Of a DNA stretch of 64,000 bases, positions 55,533-62,926 are shown piece by piece. Position numbers and translations under genes: made by a program. Numbering within the stretch: the first letter of the stretch is position 1; each line of letters starts with the position of its first letter. The stretch spans positions 3,224,001-3,288,000 of the forward strand of contig NZ_CP137892.1 in NCBI RefSeq assembly GCF_033547155.1, given 5' to 3'. The notes beneath the pieces were generated by a model. That model was not told the origin of the DNA and did not search any database. It worked only from the letters and a program-made list of their open reading frames with translations. The stretch is from Pseudomonas benzenivorans (GTDB taxonomy: Bacteria > Pseudomonadota > Gammaproteobacteria > Pseudomonadales > Pseudomonadaceae).

Positions 55533-55556
55533 GGTGGATGGCTGCGGCCATCCACC
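55533..55556 (-). terminator. hairpin between tetR-type and proC-like genes
   Basis: Perfect inverted repeat GGTGGATGGC-TGCG-GCCATCCACC, 44 bp after the TetR-type stop. No T-run; similar GGTGGATGGC...GCCATCCACC stems are common intergenic repeats in Pseudomonas, so it may be a dispersed repeat rather than a terminator. Confidence 0.5.
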
Positions 55557-55599
55557 CTAGGTTCTACGTTGTCCTTGCTCGGCGCTGAGGTGAGCGGTC

Positions 55600-56280
55600 C
55601 TAGCCCTGCAGCGGACTCTTCGCCCCCAGCGCCACCAGGGTCGGCGCCTGCACCGCATAGCCGTGGCGGGCGTAGAAGCGCTCCAGCTCGCGGGGCTGCG
55701 GCAGCTGGCCGGTGAAGATCCTCACGTACTCGGGAATGCGCTGCATGCGGGTCAGCGCGTCCTCGCGGGTGTTCATGCTGATGTAGCCGATCTGCGTCAG
55801 GTAGGTGGAGCGGGCCCGCACGTCGGCGCTCAGGCCGTCGTAGCCGAAGCGCTCGAACATCTCGGTCAGGGCCGCCAGCCGCGCCCGGTCGGCCACCTCG
55901 ACCTCGTCCGCGACCCTGGATTCCTGCAGTGCCCAACTGCGCACCGCGAACTCGAACTGGGAGTCGAACAGCGCCGGGCTCAGCCAGCAGTCGAACACGT
56001 TGAGAATGGCCTCGGCGATGCTCTCGGCATAGCCCTCGGCCTGCCTGACCAGATTGCCGGTGTTCTTCGCCCGCCAGCGCTCGAGCAAGGCCGCCAGCAG
56101 CTCCTCGCGGTCCTTGAAGAACCAATAGAAGCTGGTGCGCGACAGGTTCAGTTTCTTCGCCAGCGGCAGGATGCGCACGGCCTCGACGCCCGACTCGATC
56201 AGGCCCTCGTACGCCGCTTCCAGCCAGCCCTCGGCCGAGCCGCGCCAGCCGCTGTCGCTGGATTTGCTTTGGGTAGTCAT
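55600..56280 (-). CDS. TetR-family regulator of the amine genes
   Basis: 226 residues. N-terminal HTH VRILPLAKKLNLSRTSFYWFFKD near 35-57; the C-terminal ligand domain is not assignable. It is divergent from the demethylase gene at 56579 across a 298-bp gap that holds three TGTACA palindromes. It is probably the local repressor of the demethylase gene and of the proC-like gene downstream. Confidence 0.85.
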   Translation of the reverse strand: MTTQSKSSDSGWRGSAEGWLEAAYEGLIESGVEAVRILPLAKKLNLSRTSFYWFFKDREELLAALLERWRAKNTGNLVRQAEGYAESIAEAILNVFDCWLSPALFDSQFEFAVRSWALQESRVADEVEVADRARLAALTEMFERFGYDGLSADVRARSTYLTQIGYISMNTREDALTRMQRIPEYVRIFTGQLPQPRELERFYARHGYAVQAPTLVALGAKSPLQG

Positions 56281-56578
56281 GGCCCGATCCTAGCGGCCGC
56301 TCCCCCTCTGCACAAGCGGAATGTCCAACCCCGTATGTAGAAACGACACAGCTGTACAGTAACCGCCAAGCCGCATCGCCCGTGGATATTCCGCAATCGG
56401 CAGACAGAGGCCCTGCAACCCTTGAATTTGCTCTGTAGAAACCATCGCCTGCGACAGGAAATAGTCGAGAGCGACATCGTTGCCCGAGGAAAATGTACAT
56501 TCAGGTTTATTAAATAGACACTCATGTACATTGCTTCCGACCCGTGACCCGAGCCCTTCCCCGCGTGGAGCCCAGACC
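56281..56578. promoter_or_regulatory. tetR-demethylase divergent region with three TGTACA palindromes
   Basis: CTGTACAG at 56352-56359, ATGTACAT at 56493-56500 and ATGTACAT at 56524-56531. The last two are 31 bp apart (about three helical turns) and lie in an AT-rich stretch (TTTATTAAATAG) that probably contains the demethylase promoter. They are good operator candidates for the divergent TetR protein. Confidence 0.55.
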
Positions 56579-58615
56579 ATGTCCAACGATCCGCTTCTCC
56601 AGCCCTACCAGCTCAAGCACCTGACCCTGCGCAACCGCATCATCACCACCTCCCACGAGCCGGCCTACCCCGAGGACGGCATGCCCAAGGCGCTGTACCG
56701 TGCCTACCACGTGGAGCGGGCCAAGGCCGGGGTGGCCCTGACCATGACCGCCGGCTCGGCCGCGGTGTCGCGCGACAGTCCGCCGGTGTTCAACAACATC
56801 CTCGCCTACAAGGACGAGGTGGTCGGCTGGATGAAGGACCTCACCGACGAATGCCACGAGCACGGCGCCGCGGTGATGATCCAGCTGACCCACCTGGGCC
56901 GCCGCACCCGCTGGGACAAGGGCGACTGGCTGCCGGTGGTGTCGCCCTCGCACAACCGCGAGGCGGCCCACCGCGCCTTCCCCAAGCGGATCGAAGACTG
57001 GGACATCGAGCGCATCATCAAGGACTACGCCGATGCCGCCGAGCGGATGCAGGCCGCCGGCCTGGACGGCATCGAGCTGCAGGCCTACGGCCACCTGATG
57101 GACCAGTTCTGGTCGCCCCTGACCAACGAGCTGGACGGCCCCTACGGCGGCTCCCTGGACAACCGCCTGCGCTTCACCTTCGACGTGCTCAAGGCCGTGC
57201 GCCAGCGCGTGGGCAACGAGTTCATCGTCGGCGTGCGCTACACCGCCGACGAGGCCCTGAACGGCGGCCTCAGCGCCGAGGACGGCCTGGACATCTCGCG
57301 CCGCCTCAAGGACAGCGGCATGGTGGACTTCCTCAACATCATCCGCGGCCATATCGACACCGACGCCGGCCTCACCGACGTCATCCCCATCCAGGGCATG
57401 GCCAGCGCGCCGCACCTGGACTTCGCCGGGCAGATCCGCGCCGCCACCGACTTCCCCACCTTCCACGCGGCGAAGATCCAGGACGTGGCCACCGCGCGCC
57501 ACGCCATCGCCACCGGCAAGGTCGACATGATCGGCATGACCCGCGCCCACATGACCGACCCGCACATCGTGCGCAAGCTGATCGAGGGCCGCGAAGAGGC
57601 CATCCGCCCCTGCGTCGGCGCCAACTACTGCCTGGACCGCATCTACCAGGGCGGCGCCGCCTACTGCATCCACAACGCCGCCACCGGCCGCGAAACGACC
57701 ATGCCCCACGAGATCGCCAAGGCCCCGGCGCGGCGCAAGGTGGTGATCATCGGCGCCGGCCCGGCCGGCCTGGAGGCGGCACGGGTGGCCGGCGAGCGCG
57801 GCCATGAGGTGGTGGTCTACGAGGCCGCCGACCGCCCCGGCGGGCAGGTGCGCCTGACCGCGCAGAGCCCGCGCCGGCGCGAGATGCTCGGCATCATCGA
57901 CTGGCGCATGAGCCAGTGCGAGGCCCTGGGCGTGACCTTCCACTTCAACAGCTGGGCCGAGGCCGAGACCATCCGCGCCGAGCAGGCCGACGTGGTGATC
58001 ATCGCCACCGGCGGCTACCCCCACACCGAGGTCCTGGAGGCCGGCAACGAGCTGGTGGTGTCGGCCTGGGACATCCTCTCCGGCGACGTCAAGCCGGGGC
58101 GCAACGTGCTGCTGTTCGACGACGCCGGCGACCACACCGCCCTGCAGGCCGCCGAGCTGATCGCCCAGAGCGGCGCCAAGCTGGAGATCATGACCCCCGA
58201 CCGCAGCTTCGCCCCGGAAGTCATGGCCATGAACCTGGTGCCCTACATGCGCGCCCTGCAGCGGCTCGACACCACCTTCACCGTCACCTACCGCCTGGCC
58301 TCCGTGGCCCGCGACGCCGGCGGGCTGCTGGCGCAGATCGACAGCGACTATGGCGGGGTGCGCAAACAGCGCCAGGTCGACCAGGTGGTGGTCAACCACG
58401 GCACCCGGCCCATGGACGAGCTGTACTTCGAACTCAAGCCCTACTCGCGCAACCTTGGCGCGGTGGAATACGCCGACCTGATCCACGGCCAGCCGCAGCA
58501 GCGCGACGACAACCCGGCCGGCGAATTCCAGCTGTTCCGCATCGGCGACGCGGTGGCCGCGCGCAACACCCATGCGGCGATCTACGACGCGCTGCGGCTG
58601 GTCAAGGACCTCTAA
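56579..58615 (+). CDS. FMN/Fe-S/FAD N-methyl amine demethylase (DgcA / N-methylproline demethylase type)
   Basis: 678 residues. The N-terminal old-yellow-enzyme TIM barrel (about 1-370) starts NDPLLQPYQLKHLTLRNRI. The Fe-S segment RPCVGANYCLDRIYQGG is followed by AYCIHNAATG, and the FAD/NAD(P) Rossmann domain begins KVVIIGAGPAGLEAARVAGERG. This is the trimethylamine-dehydrogenase/2,4-dienoyl-CoA-reductase architecture, used in Pseudomonas by DgcA (dimethylglycine) and in other bacteria by N-methylproline demethylase, which this sequence resembles more by my recollection. Formaldehyde and the demethylated amino acid would be products. Start 56579 with GTGGAG upstream. Confidence 0.8.
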   Translation: MSNDPLLQPYQLKHLTLRNRIITTSHEPAYPEDGMPKALYRAYHVERAKAGVALTMTAGSAAVSRDSPPVFNNILAYKDEVVGWMKDLTDECHEHGAAVMIQLTHLGRRTRWDKGDWLPVVSPSHNREAAHRAFPKRIEDWDIERIIKDYADAAERMQAAGLDGIELQAYGHLMDQFWSPLTNELDGPYGGSLDNRLRFTFDVLKAVRQRVGNEFIVGVRYTADEALNGGLSAEDGLDISRRLKDSGMVDFLNIIRGHIDTDAGLTDVIPIQGMASAPHLDFAGQIRAATDFPTFHAAKIQDVATARHAIATGKVDMIGMTRAHMTDPHIVRKLIEGREEAIRPCVGANYCLDRIYQGGAAYCIHNAATGRETTMPHEIAKAPARRKVVIIGAGPAGLEAARVAGERGHEVVVYEAADRPGGQVRLTAQSPRRREMLGIIDWRMSQCEALGVTFHFNSWAEAETIRAEQADVVIIATGGYPHTEVLEAGNELVVSAWDILSGDVKPGRNVLLFDDAGDHTALQAAELIAQSGAKLEIMTPDRSFAPEVMAMNLVPYMRALQRLDTTFTVTYRLASVARDAGGLLAQIDSDYGGVRKQRQVDQVVVNHGTRPMDELYFELKPYSRNLGAVEYADLIHGQPQQRDDNPAGEFQLFRIGDAVAARNTHAAIYDALRLVKDL

Positions 58616-58644
58616 ACGCCAGGCTGAATAGCCGATAGGCACTG

Positions 58645-58675
58645 GGGCGCATGACGGTCAAACCGTCATGCGCCC
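58645..58675 (+). terminator. rho-independent terminator after the demethylase gene
   Basis: Perfect 14-base stem GGGCGCATGACGGT / ACCGTCATGCGCCC with a CAA loop followed by a T-rich tail (TTCTTCTTTCT). Confidence 0.88.
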
Positions 58676-59038
58676 TTCTTCTTTCTGGCTGCCTGCCGTT
58701 CGGGACACCCGGTCATCCTGCCGACGCCATGGCGGGTTACGCAGCTTCGCGGCTAACCCACCCTACGGGCTTCCGAGTGAGCGGCCTTGGCCGCGATGCT
58801 TTGGCTGTGGCTTTCTAAGTTCTGCTTCTCCCTTTCTTTCCACAAATCGACCAAACGCCGCGATCTCGGGTCCCGTCAGTAGGCCGAGTGCAGGCGCTGT
58901 GCAGAGGGGCATTTGGCATGGATGCCAAATGAGGAACGATGGGCCAGGGATGGCCCACCGTGACGACCCGCGGAACAGTGCCATAGGGAGGGGAGTTGAG
59001 CGCAGCGAAACCCGGATGCCGGGTGTGCTTTCTCTTTG

Positions 59039-59074
59039 GTTACTTTCTCTTTGCACAAGCAAAGAGAAAGTAAC
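59039..59074. repeat. palindromic repeat GTTACTTTCTCTTTG
   Basis: Perfect 15-bp arms GTTACTTTCTCTTTG / CAAAGAGAAAGTAAC around CACAAG. A partial copy of the same string (GCTTTCTCTTTG) lies immediately before it at 59027-59038. It looks like a dispersed intergenic repeat of Pseudomonas genomes; it lacks a terminator context because no gene ends here. Confidence 0.6.
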
Positions 59075-59540
59075 TCGGCGTAAAGCCGAAACCAGTAGAA
59101 GCGGGCGACGGAGAAAATAAATCTGTCCCCTTTTTATTCTTTTTATTCAGGCCGGAGGCCGGCGACGCGGCTGAATGACGGACGCAACGGTGGGTTACGC
59201 CTCTGGGCAGCTAACCCGCCCCTACGGGCTTGTGGCGGCATTCCGCATTCGGGTAGCTTCAACCCATGCAATGCGCACCCCGCAGGCAGGACGCCGGAGA
59301 TCTTTCCCCTGCTTGCACAGCGAGTTCCATCAACCGAGTCATCCAACGCCCCATCTCGGTACGGATGCTGTCGTGATGCAAACGCATCATCGCCCTGAAC
59401 TGTTCACGCAGACGGGGTTTGCAGGGTGGCCTGGTTATGCCGACTTTTGGGGCTGCGTCTGTATACAGCAGTAATGGACAAACAAAATGCGGAAATCACG
59501 CGAATACGCGCCCCGACAGGCGTGCCGGCCTAAGGATGGT

Positions 59541-59625
59541 CTGAAAAAGTCAGTTCTTGGAAAACTCATCCCAGTAACCATGCGGGTTGCAGGCTAACGA
59601 ACTCACGAAATCAGGACTTTTTCAG
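59541..59625. mobile_element. 85-bp MITE-like element
   Basis: Terminal inverted repeats CTGAAAAAGTC (59541-59551) and GACTTTTTCAG (59615-59625). Flanks are GGT and GGT (59538-59540 and 59626-59628), a possible 3-bp target duplication. No coding capacity. Unrelated in sequence to the element in intI. Confidence 0.55.
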
Positions 59626-59764
59626 GGTTTCCCTAAGCTCTTGATTGGCATTTGATTTTTATCGAAAGCTAGGCGGCATGATGCGGAACAATGCGGGATT
59701 CGCGACTATTGGATTAGCGCAGAATCCCACCTAATCACTGCTATGCGGACATGAGGAAATGTGC

Positions 59765-60151
59765 ATGACACAGATTTTCTATCTTCCGGGAAACTACGAA
59801 AGCCCACTGACTTCGAAAGGGCGTGCACGAACGATAGCTGCATTCGAACTTTGTCTTCCGAACTCGACACTCGTAAAAGGAAAACCGATGAGGCGTGACA
59901 TTTTAAGATCACTTGCGAGCCCTAGGGCCATCAGTTATTGGCTTGAGCAAGGCTGGCTCGAGAAGTGCGGCAAAGCCGGTAAAGTCGAACTGTTAGCCTT
60001 GACCAGCAAAGGGCTCGTGACCTGTCAAAATGCGATAGCTGGTGGCTCGGAGGTTCCAACATCCCGCGAACTGGTAGATCAATGCATTACCGAAATGACT
60101 GCGGGTGCTCTTGGTTTCAAGCCCAAAACATTCGAGTCCATCAACGAATAG
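59765..60151 (+). CDS. hypothetical protein, AT-rich islet gene 1
   Basis: 128 residues from ATG 59765 (GAGG at 59753-59756 favours this over ATG 59759). The middle part (MRRDILRSLASPRAISYWLEQGWLEK, then VELLALTSKGLVTCQNAI) could be a winged helix, but no family was recognised. GC content is far below the host average. An inverted repeat with a one-base bulge follows the gene. Confidence 0.65.
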   Translation: MTQIFYLPGNYESPLTSKGRARTIAAFELCLPNSTLVKGKPMRRDILRSLASPRAISYWLEQGWLEKCGKAGKVELLALTSKGLVTCQNAIAGGSEVPTSRELVDQCITEMTAGALGFKPKTFESINE

Positions 60152-60237
60152 AGAGCCCCGCACAACATGAAGTTAAAGCTGACCAGACAACCTGTCACTC
60201 CGCTTGCTTTTACAAGCTCCGCGCCAAAACGCCCCGG

Positions 60238-60246
60238 CAGCTTAAC
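60238..60246 (+). other. attC-like inverted repeat after islet gene 1 (right arm)
   Basis: CAGCTTAAC here pairs with GTTAAAGCTG at 60172-60181, leaving one unpaired A, the kind of extrahelical base found in attC L''/L' arms. Inside lies a GCTTG-CTTTTA-CAAGC hairpin. GCACAAC (60159-60165) would be the R'' box, but no GTTRRRY box closes the site, so the assignment is tentative. Confidence 0.35.
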
Positions 60247-60271
60247 TAAACTTTAACCATACAGGGACATC

Positions 60272-61195
60272 ATGTTCTCGAAAATTTCCCCATCGACTTC
60301 AGTTCCTTTGTTCTATGCATTCGCAACAAGCGGCCTCATTATAAGATTCTTCATCGCAAATCTTTATGGAATGCTTTTTCTTGCGCTCGGGCTTTACTAT
60401 AACAGTCATAGTATTTTTGGCACTGAAGCCTATACACCTGCTCAGCTAATCGATTGGTTTGCTGCTCAGTCAGAGAGCACCAAAACAGCTTTGTTGAGTT
60501 CAATTGTTACCGTGATCGGTTTCTTGATTGCTTACGCAACAGCAACCTACAACTGGAAGGCACAGGCTCTATCTGAGCTACGCATGCAGGCAGCCAGTGA
60601 AATTGATGCGTTTTTCTCGCAGTGCGCAAAGCTAACAACTGATTGCCAGATTTACGCCAATGCACTCTCCCACGCCGTCGATAAAATTCAGAAAAATTGC
60701 ACTATTGAAGAAGCAGCATTTCTTGCTCATTACAATAGGGATCAAGGCCAGCTATTCCTTCAACAACGCCAGCAATTAATTGCGTTGGGTATCGAGGTGC
60801 ATAGACTTAATAGCCGCCACACCAATCTACTGGTATTAGCTCCGGGTCTTAAAGGCAACATGGAACTCGCGACCAAAGCTCTAACCAACATTACTGAAAA
60901 GATATGGTTTCATGTTCCATTCCACATAGATGGAGACCAAAACCCGATCTTAACTTTCATCCAACAAGTAAACGTCGCTGACTGTATGGTTTTCTCAAAA
61001 GCAGCAGAGGATAATTTTGGTCAGTTGAATTTCTCTTCAGGCATAGTACGAGGCAACCTACAATCTAGTGTTATTGGTTTTAGCCTTTGGTCACTACTCT
61101 TCCTACTCAGAGAAAGGAGCGGTTTCAAGAAAACCATAGCAGAGCATTACAACGCGGTGAAAAAGGCTAACACGGCCAGGCAGAGGGGGCAATAA
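60272..61195 (+). CDS. hypothetical membrane protein, AT-rich islet gene 2
   Basis: 307 residues. TM helices near 12-45 (two) and 73-92 (LLSSIVTVIGFLIAYATATY) are followed by a long helical cytoplasmic part (SELRMQAASEIDAFFSQCAK on). A last hydrophobic segment lies near 265-283 (SSVIGFSLWSLLFLL). No known domain was recognised. Start 60272 with ACAGGGACATC upstream. AT-rich, foreign codon use. Confidence 0.7.
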   Translation: MFSKISPSTSVPLFYAFATSGLIIRFFIANLYGMLFLALGLYYNSHSIFGTEAYTPAQLIDWFAAQSESTKTALLSSIVTVIGFLIAYATATYNWKAQALSELRMQAASEIDAFFSQCAKLTTDCQIYANALSHAVDKIQKNCTIEEAAFLAHYNRDQGQLFLQQRQQLIALGIEVHRLNSRHTNLLVLAPGLKGNMELATKALTNITEKIWFHVPFHIDGDQNPILTFIQQVNVADCMVFSKAAEDNFGQLNFSSGIVRGNLQSSVIGFSLWSLLFLLRERSGFKKTIAEHYNAVKKANTARQRGQ

Positions 61196-61234
61196 ACGAC
61201 GCCTCGTCCTGGCTTTTCGGCCCCTACTAGCGGC

Positions 61235-61868
61235 GTTAAACGGTAAAACATGGAAAGCAAAAATCGCAGAAAATATGCATCAATGATGCGGGAGTGTCGA
61301 TACCGGATAGAAACGCTACGTGACTTTACTAGCGGGAAAACTCACTGCACCTATCTCCAAACCACAATTGAATCTGAAGCACTACAGTTACGGAAATTAC
61401 TTGAGTTAATCGCCTACTCCTCGCTCGTGTCCTACCAGGAGGCTTACCGTTCTGTCAGAAGCGATATTGCCAAGGACTGGCATGCTGCAAGGATACTTCG
61501 GAAGATTGAAGGCATCAACCCTGAGTTTTATCCCATTCCGATCAGCGGGTGGAATAAGAAAGGTTGGAATAAAATTCGTGGTGGATATCTGACTAGAAAG
61601 CAGTTCGAAACACTATACGATAAATGTGGCACCATGCTGCATATTCAGAACCCATTTAAAAAAGGAAAGAGTTCATTGGCCTTTCACAAAAAAGTGCCTG
61701 AGTATTTGGATAGAATTGAGAGCCTATTAGCTGAGCATGTGGTGAACCTTGCTGAATCAGAAGAACTCGTTCATGTGCTTGCGCCGATGGAAGCCAATGC
61801 ACCAATTCAAGTCCGCCATCTGGTTTGGGAAGCGAACTACGTTTAACAAGTCGCGCCACGCGAACTTG
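61235..61868 (+). other. cassette-like unit bounded by GTTAAAC and GTTTAAC
   Basis: GTTAAAC at 61235-61241 (fits GTTRRRY) and GTTTAAC at 61841-61847 (fits RYYYAAC) are exact complements and frame one gene tightly, as in an integron cassette. After the second box CAAGTCGCG (61847-61855) pairs with CGCGAACTTG (61859-61868) with one bulged base. A closing R' box is not visible. Candidate orphan (CALIN-type) cassette. Confidence 0.45.
61250..61846 (+). CDS. hypothetical protein, AT-rich islet gene 3 (cassette-like)
   Basis: 198 residues, soluble, Lys/Arg-rich N-terminus (MESKNRRKYASMMRECRYRIE). YLTRKQFETLYDKCGTMLHIQNPF and a helical C-terminus follow. No family was recognised. The stop TAA is part of the GTTTAAC box, an arrangement also seen in cassette 2 of the real integron at 23486-23492. 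Confidence 0.7.
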   Translation: MESKNRRKYASMMRECRYRIETLRDFTSGKTHCTYLQTTIESEALQLRKLLELIAYSSLVSYQEAYRSVRSDIAKDWHAARILRKIEGINPEFYPIPISGWNKKGWNKIRGGYLTRKQFETLYDKCGTMLHIQNPFKKGKSSLAFHKKVPEYLDRIESLLAEHVVNLAESEELVHVLAPMEANAPIQVRHLVWEANYV

Positions 61869-61890
61869 CGCCGCCCTGCCCCAGCCAGCA

Positions 61891-62832
61891 CTACAGCCCC
61901 TCGTCCGGCTCCTCCGGCACAGGGACCGGCACCAGGGCAGGCTCCGGCAAGGTGCCGCCCTGGCGCGAGAGGATTATGGCCGCCACCACCACCATCAGGC
62001 CGCCGCCGAGCATGCCGGCGCTAATCTGTTCGCCGATCAGCAATACGGCGATGGTCACCGCCACCACCGGCTCCAGGGTCGACAGGGTGGAGGCGGCGGA
62101 CGAGCCGATCAGCGGCGAGCCGGCGAGGAACAGGGCCACCGGCAGTATGGTGGCGAACAGGGCCAGGCCCAGCATCGCCCACCAGGCCGACGCCCCGGAC
62201 GGCGTGCTCGCCCCCCAGAACAGCGCGGCCACGGCGAAGGTCAGGGCGCAGCCCAGCAGCACCATGGCCGCCGAGGCCAGGGGCTGTTCGTGGCGGATGC
62301 TGTGGGTGCCGTAGACGATGGCCGCGCCATAGCTCAGGGCGGAGAACAACGCCCAGAGTATCCCGGTGAGGTTGCCGCGCAGGCTCAGGCCGCTGGCCAG
62401 CAGCACGCCGCCCAGGGCCAGCACCAGGCTGAGCAGTTTCAGGGCACTGGTGCGCTCGCCCAGGTAGGCGATGGACAGCGCGGTGACGAAGGCCGGGAAG
62501 GAGAACATCAGGATCACCGCCAGGCTCACCGAGGTGCTGCGGCTGGCGGTGTAGTAGCCCAGGGCCGCGCAGCCATAGCCGATGCCCACCAGCAGGTTCT
62601 GCCAGGCCAGCCGCCCGCGCGGCAGGCGTATGCCGCGCAAACGCAGGAACAGCAGCAGGATCGCGGCGGCGGTGCAGAAGCGTACCAGCAGCAGGCCCAC
62701 CGGGTCGGCGCCGCCGGCATAGGCATACTGGGCGAACAGCGGTTGCAGGCCGTAGCAGAAGGCCGACAGCAGCACGAGGACGAAGCCCCGGGCGTAGCCG
62801 TCGTTGAGGACCAGGGGTGGCGCACTGTGCAT
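61891..62832 (-). CDS. EamA/DMT-superfamily transporter
   Basis: 313 residues with about ten TM helices in two EamA repeats. VLLSAFCYGLQPLFAQYAY and LWALFSALSYGAAIVYG are the repeat starts, and VVAVTIAVLLIGEQIS is typical of the second repeat. Probable metabolite exporter or permease of unknown substrate. It follows the Rieske demethylase gene on the same strand (94 bp), so it may move an amine or product of that pathway. Confidence 0.85.
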   Translation of the reverse strand: MHSAPPLVLNDGYARGFVLVLLSAFCYGLQPLFAQYAYAGGADPVGLLLVRFCTAAAILLLFLRLRGIRLPRGRLAWQNLLVGIGYGCAALGYYTASRSTSVSLAVILMFSFPAFVTALSIAYLGERTSALKLLSLVLALGGVLLASGLSLRGNLTGILWALFSALSYGAAIVYGTHSIRHEQPLASAAMVLLGCALTFAVAALFWGASTPSGASAWWAMLGLALFATILPVALFLAGSPLIGSSAASTLSTLEPVVAVTIAVLLIGEQISAGMLGGGLMVVVAAIILSRQGGTLPEPALVPVPVPEEPDEGL

Positions 62833-62926
62833 GATTGGGGATACCTGCTGAGCGAGGGTCGGCCAAGACTAGGCCCCGCATCGCCCTTAGGGTTATGCGG
62901 GGCCGCCGGTTGCATGCCAGGGGCCG

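Larger units (their letters stand above)
58676..59764. other. 1.1-kb non-coding, repeat-bearing spacer
   Basis: No credible gene. It contains two copies of a dispersed-repeat-like motif (GGGTTACGCAGCTTCGCGGC at 58734 on and GGGTTACGCCTCTGGGCAGC at 59192 on, each followed by TAACCC or TAACCCGCCCC). It also contains a 15-bp-arm palindrome at 59039-59074 and an 85-bp inverted-repeat element at 59541-59625. It marks the boundary between the amine genes and the AT-rich islet. Confidence 0.6.

Noticed and set aside
58668..59120. 150-codon ORF after the demethylase terminator, plus overlapping minus-strand ORFs
   Set aside because: It consists of dispersed intergenic repeat sequence and a palindrome. 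Composition is not protein-like.
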